A stretch of DNA of 64,000 nucleotides from Nannobrachium achirus (GCA_963921795.1 OY997651.1:49185018-49249017); one strand, 5' to 3'. Shown: positions 10,953-21,125, numbered from the stretch's first letter. Notes: generated by a model not told the origin, from the sequence alone. Program-made: numbers and translations.

Positions 10953-11023
10953 GTCTCCTTAGCTCAGTCAGTAGAGCATGACGACAGCTAAACCGGAGAC
11001 CCGGGTTCGAGTCCCTGTGGCGG
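10953..11023 (+). other. tRNA-like sequence (A and B box), decayed or SINE head
   Basis: The D-arm part TAGCTCAGTCAGTAGAGCA (stem GCTC/GAGC) and T-arm GGGTTCGAGTCCC are both intact and spaced as in a tRNA. The T stem pairs at four of five positions. The acceptor stem pairs poorly and no clear anticodon stem forms, so this is not a functional tRNA. It is either a tRNA pseudogene or the head of a SINE. Confidence 0.55.
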
Positions 11024-11937
11024 AAAATATTCCAGTAAACACGTCGGCGCATGCGTACTAAGACTCTCCGTTCTCGTCCTAAAACTCTCCGTTCTCGTCA
11101 GACCGTAGACGCAGTAAACGTTCCAAAGCGGCGTGCGGGTGAAGCAGAAAGCGAGTTGGGAACGCGTCGGGAGGGTGACACAAAGGGGGTGAGAATGGGC
11201 TGGTTAGACTATGGCTCTCTGCTGCCCACCATTGATAAAACATGGTCGACAGAGTTGTACACAGGCCATAGTCACTTACATTGGAACTGCCTGCCTTAGA
11301 CAGAAAACTATTATTGTTATTATGCACACAGAATTACATCTTCTTATGCCCTGCTCATTTAGCTTTGATGCTATATTCTGTTTCATGCCTATTTAACCAA
11401 TCAGTAACGTCATTTGAACCCTCCCATCAGCACACTTCCAGATTTCATTTTTGGGCCAGACTACTATTAACTTGACTGACAGGTCAGCGCAATTCAGAGC
11501 GATTACAACCGTACCAGGCTGAGGTGGAAACCATAGCGCGCTCAAAACCCTGGTGGAAAAGTGGTCTTAGTCATTCTTTTTTATTTAATTTATTTATTTA
11601 TTAATGTATTCATTTATTCATTTATTAATACATAAACACAACACCACCAGTCTCTATTTGAAAACATGTAGTTCACTGGCTTCCTTCAAAATAGCCCTGA
11701 GAATTCACCTTTCAGGAGGCCAAAGGTGGAGGTAGTTATCACTTCTCCCTTAGACAGTCGAGAAGTGATCCCCCCCCCGAATCTAACCTCATCCCCACCT
11801 TTTTTCCAATTCAATTCTGTACACATAGTATTTTGTATTTGTGATGATATTGAATGTCTTCAAATAAAGTCTCACCACAATATGCATGTTATAATCACAT
11901 AATAAATAGTAAAACCAAACAGGTAAATTAGTCTGAC
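11024..11937. other. Intergenic or 3' intronic sequence
   Basis: The unit ACTCTCCGTTCTCGTC is duplicated near 11060-11100. The remainder shows no gene. From about 11880 the sequence matches the flank of the second LRR exon at 16380, marking the edge of an exon-containing duplication. Confidence 0.4.
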
Positions 11938-12111
11938 CTTAGGATCTGCAGTTTACAATGTGGACTCTTTAGTCCAGCAGAGATCAGCTCCATGGAAGAA
12001 TGGTCCAGTTTGGTCCCACTGAGGTCCAGTTCTGTTAGATGTGAAGGATTAGAGCTGAGAGCTGAAGCCACAACTTCCCAGTCTGTCTTTTTGAGGTCAC
12101 AGCCAGCAAGT
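11938..12111 (-). CDS. NLR leucine-rich-repeat exon (copy 2)
   Basis: A 174-bp exon encodes two leucine-rich repeats: LAGCDLKKTDWEVVASALSS, NPSHLTELDLSGTKLDHSSM, then ELISAGLKSPHCKLQILR. Such repeats form the ligand-sensing or regulatory solenoid of NLR proteins. On the minus strand an acceptor (CTTTACAG) precedes it and a donor (AAG|GTCAGA) follows. One base completes a codon at the start and two are left at the end, so the exon can be repeated without breaking frame. It is about 90% like the exon at 16451-16624, including intron flanks (SNPS in place of SDPS, CK in place of CR). It is the last exon of this gene I can find. Confidence 0.88.
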
Positions 12112-12202
12112 CTGTAAAGATTAAATGTAAAATCAAACAGATTAGACCACTTTCACTGTCAATGAAGTTAAGAGATTTTCTGTCTAGTTAGAAATTGTGT
12201 AA

Positions 12203-12330
12203 GGTAGCCCCCGCCCCTTCTTCTGATTGGCCAAAACTTTATTTGGCTTTAACTCATCAACCGTTTGTCGTACAAACTTGTGGGTGGTGTCATTTGACTT
12301 GTTTCAGAGTTCTTCACCTTAACTCATTTT
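12203..12330. repeat. Diverged fragment of the 129-bp satellite family
   Basis: CAACCGTTTGTCGTACAAAC followed by TTGTGGGTGGTGTCATTTGA is the same core as the main satellite monomer. A second copy with its flank (CCACCC...CTTCTGATTGG) lies at 13733-13850. Confidence 0.7.
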
Positions 12331-12765
12331 GTGCTATTAACTTTTACGGATTAAAATGTCCAGCGTGCCTGCAAAAGGCTGCATTCACTAGCGTTGTCTT
12401 ATTTTGAAGGCCAGAAGTCCATAGCGTAAACACTTCCGGTTTGACGTCATCGCGTCCTTCACAGGAATCGGTCATAGTCAACATAGTGTAATGGCGGATC
12501 GGATCGGTGCTTTTCAACATGTGTTTTATAAGCGAGCATCTACTGCCATCTTCCCTCTGAAAGTGTTGTTCGGAGATAATGGACATTAAAGATGAGATTC
12601 CCCGTCTGCCTCAATGTTATGGGATTACTATTTTGTGCCCGTGGAGCCGTGATGATGATGAATCAGCGAGGGCGATGGACTCAGGAGCTTCCGCCCATCA
12701 ACGTGGTAGGATAACCGCCGTTACAGTAATATATTACTTTTCACGAGTATACTCGGGATCGGCAC

Positions 12766-13665
12766 TAGGCCTGTCAGAATGAAATTCGTTTTTCGACTAT
12801 AATTAGAATATTAAAGAAATGGATGAAAGTCGAATACTTAAATTACTATTCGAAATGTAAAAAAAAAAAAAGAAAGTTTATATAAAAAAAAAAATTAAAC
12901 AAAAAACGTTTTTCCTGACCTCCCATTGCGAAAATAAATGCTTTCATCAAGTCACAAATGATCAACAATACGTTTGTACATGGCATGCATGCACTGCAGT
13001 GGACTGGACACAGAACAAGTTATGCCACCGCACTGTGTGTGTGGGACACCCGACACCACCGTGTGTGTGCAGCGCGGAGCTCTGCCCTTTCTCCTCTCCT
13101 CTCCTCTCCTCCGACCGAGTCCTCATAGTATTAGCTGGTTAGCTTAGCTACTTGGCTATTTCTCCTGCTGTTTCCAAGCTTCAGTTGAAAGTAACATTTA
13201 AGAAACTTATGACAACAGCGGACAGCCAAAGACTAATGTAATAGTTGTCTGTCAGTAACGTAGAGGAGCTGGCTTTCATGCTCTGTTCCTCTCTCTCGTT
13301 GCACTGTTCCGTTCTGGTACGCTGGGAAAGTGGGAAGACCATGGGGAAGACAGCTGTCTAAACAAGCTATTTAGCTGCTAGCCACGCCTCCGCTGATCTA
13401 CAAGCCCACAGCCTGTCAATGATGCAATGTAATTAGGGCTTGTAGCTTAGCTTTTTTCCCCCCAGCCTGTTATAGCATCTGAATTTGCGCACATAATGTG
13501 CTTATTATTTTACGACTATACATTTTATTTAAAAAAACTATATATAAAAAAAAAAAAAAACTATACATTTTATATATTATATAACATATTCGACTATTTT
13601 CGAAAACTTATAAAAATGAATGAATGAAATTCAAATGGGATTTTAGAGGCAACCTGACATGTCTA
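12766..13665. mobile_element. hAT-type non-autonomous transposon, 8-bp target duplication
   Basis: The ends TAGGCCTGTCAG and (reverse complement) TAGACATGTCAG match at 10 of 12 positions. They are flanked by an exact 8-bp duplication ATCGGCAC (12758-12765 and 13666-13673), the target-site length of hAT elements. The interior is AT-rich and palindromic near both ends, with no transposase. Confidence 0.85.
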
Positions 13666-13732
13666 ATCGGCACCATGTGATACTCGAGTATTTTTCACGA
13701 GTATTCTCGGGATCGGCGCAAAATGAGTTAAT

Positions 13733-13850
13733 TGGTTTAACTAGCCCCACCCTCTCTTCTGATTGGTCAATATTCAATAGTACCTGTAACTTTTCAACCG
13801 TCTGTTGTACAAACTTGTGGGTGGTGTCATTTGACTTGTTTGTAGATGTA
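13733..13850. repeat. Second diverged fragment of the satellite family
   Basis: Same order of motifs as 12203-12330: CCACCC...TTCTGATTGG, then the CCGT(T/C)TGT(C/T)GTACAAAC core, then GTGGGTGGTGTCATTTGACT. It lies in the NLR intron outside the composite. Confidence 0.65.
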
Positions 13851-14123
13851 AAAAAAAAAATAACGTTGCTAAGGTAAGCTAATTTTTGCTGGCACCAGAC
13901 CCAATAAATAAATAATAACACCTGGCAGTAAAACTGTTAAAGGTGAAGGTGATACACCATGAAATTTCACTTTTCCTATTTTAAAACCTTTTTTTGGGGT
14001 CCCACTAGCACCTTCTATCCTCACAAAGTCCCATTTCTGACCGTTCTGTCTTTCTCTGGTTTTGGGAAGGCGTAGGTTAAAAGCATCCCACGGGTTCTCA
14101 AAACAGGCTATCCAGAGTTGCTG

Positions 14124-14147
14124 CCGTCGATGACGTCATCGACGGCC
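14124..14147. promoter_or_regulatory. 24-bp perfect palindrome centred on a CRE (TGACGTCA)
   Basis: The 24 bases read identically on both strands and are centred on TGACGTCA, the consensus CREB/ATF site. It sits in the TTAA element near its middle. Whether it binds anything is unknown; it may only be the hinge of a foldback element. Confidence 0.6.
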
Positions 14148-14160
14148 GTTTTTGAAGGAG

Positions 14161-14186
14161 AATATATATATATATATATATATATT
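14161..14186. repeat. (TA)n microsatellite
   Basis: About 13 TA dinucleotides. Confidence 0.9.
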
Positions 14187-14310
14187 TAAAATAAAATAAA
14201 ACATTTTTTCAAAAAAAAAATTTGGGGGGGTGGCGCAGTTCAGGCCAAAGGTGGTACTGCTGAAAATGCTCTGAGAGCCATTCAAAACTGAGAGAGGCTC
14301 TCTATTCAGG

Positions 14311-14856
14311 TGTTACGTTAAGTTACTCCCCAGGCTAGGGTTCCCTAGGTGTAACGTAACAAAATGGACTCCCTCCTTCCCAGTCCCCAAACAGCCAGGC
14401 CACACAGGTTTGAAATCCCCAAACTTAAGGATTTTTTATAGATAAAAGTCATAGTTCCAAGTTACCTCAGGGTGGGATCATAAAATCTTACATACAAAAA
14501 CCTCTTCTTAATCTAATAACACAGGGGGTCACCCACCCCTACACAGAGAACTCTAACAAAACACAATCCTAAACTCATAACAGGCTGGTGTTTGGTGGCT
14601 GGTGAGGAGAAAATACATCAGACTGCTGGTGGCAGCCATCTTTATAGATCACCACCTGGTTCAGGAGCCAATCACCATGCAGCATCCACCTAGTAGTCAA
14701 CCACTCACATTCAGACACTACTCAGTCACCATTCACCCCATCTGGTTGTCAATCGGCCACTCACTCAATCAGCACCACTCAATCACACACACCAATGAGG
14801 GGAAAAATACATGTAAACACAAAAATATAACTATATGACCCTATAGGGTCATAACA
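14311..14856 (-). repeat. Complete LTR of the decayed retrotransposon
   Basis: 546 bp bounded by TG/CA on the minus strand. It contains a short inverted pair TTACGTTAAG...CTAGGTGTAACGTAA at its 3' edge (14312-14360). The polypurine tract adjoins its 5' edge. Confidence 0.75.
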
Positions 14857-15808
14857 CCTCCCCCCTTAAAATAAAAAAAATCTCCTTAGAAATTTTGACA
14901 CCTGACCTCCCCCCTTAAGATCAAACATTTAAAATACATTTTGATTTCACAAAATCACAAAACTTAAGGACAAGCCAAATTCCCTCTTTTCTCCTTAGAA
15001 ATGTTGACTTAAGAGCCATAATTACACAAAAACCTCCCCCCTTAAAATCAAACATTTTTCCCCTAAGAAATTTTGATTTAATATTCACCAAAACTCAGAA
15101 CGCCCAATTTTAGACTCATAGAACTCAAAGAACATTCACAATTGCAGATTCACCGGCAGACTCACATAACTCAATTTTAGATTCACAGGACTCAAAAGAA
15201 CAGGACTCAAAAGAACTCAATTTCAGATTCACAGGACTCAAAAGAACAGGACTCAAAAGAACTCAATATCAGATCCAGACGACACATAACTCATAATTTC
15301 AGATCCACAGACCTCACAAAACTTAACTCAGATTCAAAGAACTCAAGACTCAATTCCACACAGTTATTTCTTTCCTAAACCACTCAGCGAACCCCCTCCC
15401 TCCTAGCGTCTCCACAGAGACCTCTTCCTCTGTCTCCACTGAGACCCTTCCTCCTAATGTCTAATGACCTCACTCAGCCGACCCCCTCACTCCTAATATC
15501 TCCAGTCTCCACTGAGATCTCACTCCACTTCCTGAACTGTATCAAACTCACAAAAATCACAATCACCAAATAAACACTCAAAACTACTAAAGTACACACT
15601 TAAACACCTGGTTCAGGAGCCAATCACCATGCAGCATCCACCTGGTAGTCAACCACTCACATTCAGACACTACTCAGTCACCATTCACCCCATCTGGTTG
15701 TCAATCGGCCACTCACTCAATCAGCACCACTCAATCACACACACCAATGAGGGGAAAAATACATGTAAACACAAAAATATAACTATATGACCCTATAGGG
15801 TCATAACA
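14311..15808 (-). mobile_element. Decayed LTR retrotransposon, target duplication TCAGG
   Basis: Direct repeats of about 205 bp (14652-14856 and 15606-15808) end at TCATAACA. On the minus strand each begins TGTTATGACC and the left one is directly preceded by a polypurine tract AAGGGGGGAGG (14857-14867), the standard 3' LTR junction. The complete LTR is 14311-14856 (546 bp, ends TG...CA). The copy at right has lost its distal ~340 bp and the primer-binding site. A 5-bp duplication TCAGG flanks the element (14306-14310 and 15809-15813). The interior has no gag or pol, only (GGACTCAAAAGAACA)-type tandem repeats (15180-15270). Superfamily cannot be told. Confidence 0.8.
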
Positions 15809-15904
15809 TCAGGAGTGGTAATTTAGCCTCAAACCTTTTGAAAAACTTTTTTGGGCCATAAACAATATGACATAAATACTTTTTAAATGCATGGTGTATC
15901 ACCT

Positions 15905-16235
15905 TTAACACCCATGTCGCCAAACTCGTTCAGGGACGAGTTAAGGCCACTAGGTGTCCCCCTGCCACAGGAAGTTATCTCGTTCACGGACGAGGCAACA
16001 AACAGTTAACTTTTTGAGACTGCAGCTGCCCTTTGCATGACCTGAATCCATTACGTCACCCACTCAGTGCAGGCAGCCCCTATGGCTCTCCCCTCACGGA
16101 AGGACTTAACATGGCTTTAGATTCTACTTTGAAACATAAGAACGGCTTTATCTAAGAATGAGATGAAAACAGCCCCATGGAAGCAGAGAGCTGATTGTTT
16201 TCACGGCGACACTTTACCGCGATTTTACCGCGATT
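15905..16235. mobile_element. Partial piggyBac-like (TTAA) element, empty-site copy
   Basis: It starts at TTAACACCCATGTCGCCAAA and runs to about 16235 in the opposite orientation to the copy at 38520-39912, with about 90% identity. It lacks that copy's distal ~150 bp. At 16106-16109 it has a single TTAA exactly where the 38-kb copy contains an 887-bp insertion, so it preserves the pre-insertion state. It shares its terminal TTAA with the neighbouring element at 13937-15908. Confidence 0.8.
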
Positions 16236-16450
16236 TTTGGATTTTAGTTTTTAGTGATCATTCCCTAGCAGCCATGATGGATCACATACTGTAGTCACTG
16301 TACTTTATCATTATTCTAGTCAGTGTGGGTTACCATGATGTCCACCTTATTCACAGTCTTCAAATAGTCTCACCACAGTATTCATGTTATAATCATATAA
16401 TAAATAGTAAAACAAAACTAATACAAATAATGGTCGTAAATGAGTCTGAC
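16236..16450. other. NLR intron between the LRR exons
   Basis: 16380-16450 matches 11880-11937 (flank of the other LRR exon). No other feature. Confidence 0.6.
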
Positions 16451-16624
16451 CTTAGGATCTGCAGTCTACAATGTGGACTCTTTAGTCCAGCAGAGATCAG
16501 CTCCATGGATGAATGGTCCAGTTTGGTCCCACTGAGGTCCAGTTCTGTTAGATGTGAAGGATCAGAGCTGAGAGCTGAAGCCACAACTTCCCAGTCTGTC
16601 TTTCTGAGCTCACAGCCAGCAAGT
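16451..16624 (-). CDS. NLR leucine-rich-repeat exon (copy 1)
   Basis: A 174-bp exon encodes LAGCELRKTDWEVVASALSS, DPSHLTELDLSGTKLDHSSM, ELISAGLKSPHCRLQILR, typical of fish NLR repeats. The acceptor (CGTTACAG) and donor (AAG|GTCAGA) are intact. It begins with the one base needed to complete the codon left open by the NACHT exon donor at 33342, so the frame runs NACHT exon to this exon to the exon at 12111. The intron between it and the NACHT exon has been enlarged to 16.7 kb by the composite repeat. Confidence 0.9.
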
Positions 16625-16817
16625 CTGTAACGATAAAATGTAAAATCAAACCGATTAGATCACATTCACCGTCAATGAAGTTAATTAAGAGAGTTTCTGT
16701 CTAGTTAGAAATTGTGTAAGATAGAGCACCACCATATGGCCCATGACCCTATTCTGGGCTGAATATTCAGCCAAAATAACAGATCTACAAGCTCACCATA
16801 TGTTGCACATTGAGAGC
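16625..16817. other. Intron flank duplicated with the exon
   Basis: The sequence matches 12112-12200, showing that exon and flanking intron were duplicated together. One AAATAACAGATCTACAAGCT motif lies at 16777-16796. Confidence 0.65.
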
Positions 16818-16990
16818 TTAACTAGAAAAGAAAATTTCTACGAAATTTTAAGTGTGCCTGCAGCTCGCTAAGTGTGTGCAACCTTGTGTAGCGGTTGGTG
16901 TTAGCATTAGCATTAGATTTCTTTTTGGTGTTAGCATTAGCGTTAGATTAGCGTTAGATTTTTTAACATTAGCATTTTTTGCAATAGCTT
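16818..16990. repeat. Left inverted terminus of the composite
   Basis: It pairs with 32860-33005. It also resembles 51267-51350 and the ends at 54060-54163, 54440-54543, 56040-56143 and 57320-57418. Confidence 0.75.
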
Positions 16991-17034
16991 TAACATTATC
17001 GACTGTACGACAAACGGTACATGAGATATAGAGG

Positions 17035-17340
17035 CACTTCCTGTTTGGCAAAGGCACTTCCTGTTTGGCGAAGGAAGCACCAATTAAGGTTAAGGACTCT
17101 TAATCAAGTCATATGGCGCCACCCACGCGTCTGTAAGACAAAAGCTTGATGAGATATAGGGTCACTTCCTGTTTGGTGAGGGGCACTTCCTGTTTGGCCA
17201 AATAGGCCCCAATTAAGGTTAAGGACTCTTAATCAAGTCATATGGCACCACCCACGCGTCTGTATGACAAACGGTTGATGAGATATAGGGTCACTTCCTG
17301 TTTGGTGAGGGGCACTTCCTGTTTGGCAAATTAGGCCAAA
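17035..17340 (-). repeat. Satellite monomers, reverse orientation
   Basis: Just over two monomers of the 129-bp satellite read on the minus strand: CACTTCCTGTTTGG pairs, TTAAGGACTCTTAATCAAGT, and CACCCACGCGTCTGTA. Confidence 0.85.
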
Positions 17341-17889
17341 CAATATTATGTTTATAAACATGAGCCCGCCGCCCCTCCTTCTTGGACAGCGCCGTTGTTT
17401 TTTCTTTTTTTTTTTTTCCAGGTCAGTAGCTCACCGTGATTTTCTCGATCTCCGTTGGATAAAGTGGTGGTTTTGGCCGAGCATCGATCTCCCCGTGCGT
17501 TTCGCGTGTGCGATCCGTTCATGTAAATGTCCCCTCAAATAATCCACGTGACTCAAGAGCAGAACTGAAAAGTTTCGCTAGCATAGCCCCTAGCATGGCT
17601 GCTGTAGAAGCACTAGGGTACAGACAGTAACCGAATGGGGGAATGTGCCTTGGAAAAGGAAAGGCCAATGACATCACTTCTGCTTCATGTCAGCCCAGCC
17701 ATGAGCTATCGATGCACGAGTGGTGACTAGGGAAGGTTAGACGATCGCCGGTTTTCGGATCAAAATCATTTATTCCGGTTTTAATGACAAAGTCAGGGAA
17801 AGTACGGTGCGGCTGAGACTCCTTGCTGGGATGTGCGATATACTACGGTTTTAACATTAAGGGGCCCCCCATGGCTTGCAAAGGGTTAA
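17341..17889. mobile_element. piggyBac-like fragment inside the satellite
   Basis: The right edge reads (reverse complement) TTAACCCTTTGCAAGCCATG followed by GGGGGGCCCC, the same terminus as the element at 58317. It ends on a TTAA (17886-17889) that abuts satellite sequence. The left edge is not clean; a palindromic TGTTTATAAACA stretch near 17350 also occurs at 32712. No transposase. Confidence 0.5.
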
Positions 17890-18241
17890 TCAAGTCATTT
17901 GACGCCACCCACGAGTCTGTACGACAACCGGTTCATGAGATGAAGGGTCACTTCCTGTTTGGTGAGGGGCACTTCCTGTTTGGCGAAATAGTCCCCAATC
18001 AAGGTCCAGGTCTCTTAATCAAGTCATCTGACGCCACCCACAAGTCTGTACGACAAAACGGTTCACGAGATAAAGGGTCACTTCCTGTTTGGTGAGGGGC
18101 ACTTCCTGTTTGGCGAAATAGTCCCCAATCAAGGTCCAGGTCTCTTAATCAAGTCATCTGACACCACACACGCGTCTGTACGACAAACGGTTCACGAGAT
18201 AAAGAGGCACTTCCTGTTTGGCGAAGGGCACTTCCTGTTAC
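17890..18241 (-). repeat. Satellite monomers, reverse orientation (second group)
   Basis: Nearly three monomers on the minus strand with paired CACTTCCTGTTTGG motifs. Confidence 0.85.
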
Positions 18242-18650
18242 AGAGGGGGCGGCGCTTAATCAATTACAGCTCATCCCTATTGGCCGGAAAAAGAACAAAG
18301 TTGTGTGTGCATTTTAAAGTTTAAGTGACGTTGCTAGGCAAAAGTATGTCAGAGTAATGTGGGGCCAAAGTTTCTGGGTTTTTTTCAGTCCCCCATTCAA
18401 AGTCAATGGGGGTTTTTGAGCGTAGTTTTTTGCGAATTACGTCGCCATGGTAACGCGGATTGGAAAGAAAAGTAATAGCAACCTATTCCCGGCTGAGCCG
18501 CACGTTTTGATGTATATATTGCGTGGTCGGCGTAAATTGTGCGGCAGTTATTACGTGCAGAAGTTTGCAAGAACATGACTTACTTACTTACTTAAGTATG
18601 GCGGATTACAATAAGTGTTTTGCCATTGCATTGCATGGCAGGCACACTTA
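18242..18650 (-). repeat. Promoter-like block, reverse orientation
   Basis: In minus-strand order it ends with the GC box, CCAAT, and an X-box variant with one mismatch (GTCGCCATGGTAAC, 18441-18454), plus the 58-bp unit ending GGCAGGCACACTTAA. Same family as 24600-24965. Confidence 0.75.
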
Positions 18651-19135
18651 ACACATTGCCTGCCCCACGTTTTTTATTAAACTCTTCCAAAACATGTCAG
18701 GGTTTTGGAGCATTTTGACTCATTTTGAATGAATATTTAAAAAATGTGTTTCTTAGCTATGAACAAATGGAGTATACCGATGGAAAGATGAAGAAATATA
18801 CTTTTACCAATAAATAAATGGGGTTTAAATGTTGTTTCCTGATTTTTCCCTGATCTTTTAAGTGACTACTGTACTGGCCCAACATGGGCTAATTTGAATA
18901 AAAAAGCCTAAAAAAAGCCTTTTTATGAAACCAGCATGAATAAGTCGCTTATTTAGTTTCAAGCCAATAGATGGCGCTGTGGTACTGTGTGCTCACTCAA
19001 CACACGCACACACACTCACTCACACTCACTCACACTCACATGCACGCGCATGCGCATGTCTCAAGCAACAAGGAAGGTCACGTGATTTCTCAGATAATGA
19101 AACCATGACATTTTAGGGTAAATGAAACCAAGTGC

Positions 19136-19136
<1 letters not shown>

Positions 19137-19192
<56 letters not shown>
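19137..19192. repeat. (CA)n microsatellite
   Basis: About 28 CA dinucleotides; further CACT-rich sequence at 19000-19035. Confidence 0.95.
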
Positions 19193-19196
<4 letters not shown>

Positions 19197-19246
19197 AGCC
19201 CCCCCAGCTGATCCCTGTGTTCAGTGGCGTCAGTTCAGAACAAGCT

Positions 19247-19297
19247 AAGGTATGGCAACATGACTGGTGTCACCAGGCATGTTGCCATACCTTAGCA
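19247..19297. repeat. Hairpin with TAAGGTATGGCAACATG arms
   Basis: An almost perfect inverted repeat around ACTGGTGTCACCAGG, with a related GCCAAGGTATGGCA sequence at 19342. Probably a tiny foldback element. Confidence 0.6.
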
Positions 19298-19758
19298 ACA
19301 GGCACGATGAAAAGTACATTTTTATTATTTCCCCCTGTAGCCAAGGTATGGCATTGGCAGCTGCATACCCCTGCCATACCCAATTGACGCCCCTGCCTGT
19401 GTTATGTCACGTGATTTCTTAGCTAACGGAAACTCAGATCGATGCAGAGAAAAGTTTGCTGGACCATTGGATCATTTTCCTTACTGTTGTTTAGCCACAT
19501 GGATTATAGTTTTACGAGCCAGCAGACTGTTTGTTTATCAATGGAATATCTTTACGAGCCAGGAGTGCACTGGGGGGGAGGAGGTGACAGTGTATCAGGT
19601 AGGACCCTGGTTTTTTCCGTTTTTTTCATTGTGTGTCGTGTCGTATGGATGGATGTTGTTTTGCTGCGTGTGGCCAGGGGTGTCGCACCAAAATCTGGGC
19701 CCTGGCTACAAGGATTCACTGCGGGACCCCCATGATTGTTCTTCATAGGGGGGATTTC

Positions 19759-19821
19759 AAAAATAGCAGATGTACAAGCTCGCAGAGTGCCGCGCTGTGA
19801 GCTTGTAGATCTGCTATTTTT
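19759..19821. mobile_element. Short hairpin element, AAATAGCAGAT arms
   Basis: Arms of 26 bp (19759-19784 and 19796-19821) pair with two mismatches. Same motif family as 8019-8087. Confidence 0.65.
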
Positions 19822-20526
19822 CAATAGCTAAAGTATAAAATAATTATGTCCCCTCCACCTTGGGCCCTAGTAGTGTAGGGTTTCCACTCGCACTCCCCCC
19901 TTGTGACACCCCTGTGTGTGTGCGCGTCCTCCTCTCCCACTATAAATACAGAGTGCCTTCACCTAAATACACTCAAATCTAAACGAATTCTACTGTCATC
20001 TCTAGGCTATCAATCAACTATCTAAACTCTAACTCTAACTATAAATATCCTATATTCAAATCTCAACCAGCCTCCCAACCGATCTTTTTTTTTTCTTTTT
20101 TCTCCTCAGCTGGCTAGCTGGCTAGCCTGGCTTGTCGCGTCTAAAACAGCTGCAGACTTTTTCTCCCTCTCTCTCTGTTGTATTTGGATTGCCTGATAAC
20201 ATGTATTTCAATGCAGTTTTTTGACCTTTTTTCTTCATTCACGTGAATGACCTGGTTCCCTTTGATGTTGCCCTACTGTATTAAGTCACAGGCAGCACGA
20301 GAGCACCATCAATTGTAAAACAATGAAAAGACTATAGAACGTTTATGTACGTGTAAGGCGGTAAATAGCTGGGCAAAATAGAACGTTTATAAACGTGCTG
20401 GGCGGCAGATGTGTTAATAAAGATTGTGAACGTTCATGTTCTCCAGAAGATGACCCCTACTGATATTAGTGTCAAACTAGAAAAGCCTTCAGCTCGCTAT
20501 GTGTGTGCAACCTTGTATAGCAGTTG

Positions 20527-21125
20527 GTGTTAGCATTAGCATTTTGCATTAACATTAAAATCATTTTTAGAATTTTTTACATCAGCATTTTTATCATTAG
20601 CGAACATTAACATTTTTTTAGCATTAGCATTATCATTGATTTGTTTTCCTCTAAACATTAGGCATTTGTTAGCATTAGCATTTGTTAACATTAACATTTG
20701 TTAGCATTAGCATTAACATTTTTAGCATTAGCATGTGTTAGCATTTGTATGTTAGCATAGCATTAGCATGTGTTAGCATTAGCATATTTGTTAGCATTAG
20801 CATTTGTTAGCATTAGCATTTGTTAGCCTTAACATGTATTGACATTAGCATTTGTTAGCATTAGCATTAGCATTTGTTAGCATTAGCATTTGTTAGCATT
20901 AGCATTTGTTAGCATTAACGTGTATTAGCATTTGTTAGCATTAGCATTTGTTAGCATTAGCATGTGTTAGCATTAGCATTAGCATTTGTTAGCATTAGCA
21001 TGTGTTAGCATTAGCATTTGCTAGCATTTGCATGTGTTAGCATTAGCATTAACATTTGTTAGCATTAGCATTTGCTAGCATTAGCATGTGTTAGCATTAG
21101 CATTTGTTAACATTAGCATTAGCGG
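20527..21125. repeat. TTAGCATTAGCAT minisatellite (octamer-like)
   Basis: Dozens of copies of TTAGCATT(A)GCAT(T/G)(T/G)G. The opposite strand reads ATGCTAAT, one base from the octamer ATGCAAAT. The same array type occurs at 51340-52005 and, inverted, at 53524-53995. Confidence 0.95.

Larger units (their letters stand above)
13937..15908. mobile_element. TTAA-flanked DNA element interrupted by an LTR element
   Basis: The left end TTAAAGGTGAAGGTGATACA and the right end (reverse complement) TTAAAGGTGATACACCATGC share the terminal sequence apart from a 6-bp repeat. Both are flanked by TTAA (13937-13940 and 15905-15908), the target of piggyBac and Kolobok-type transposases. Without the LTR insertion it would be about 470 bp. 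No transposase is present. Confidence 0.75.
18648..20417. mobile_element. TTAA-flanked piggyBac-like non-autonomous element, 1.77 kb
   Basis: The left end TTAACACATTGCCTGCCCCA and right end (reverse complement) TTAACACATCTGCCGCCCAG are similar, both on TTAA (18648-18651, 20414-20417). The repeated AGAACGTTTATxxACGTG lies near the right end (20338-20395). The interior holds a CA microsatellite, two hairpins and no transposase. Confidence 0.65.

Noticed and set aside
20527..21125. Telomere-like TTAGCA repeats
   Set aside because: The unit is TTAGCATTAGCAT, not TTAGGG, and there is no TTAGGG run.
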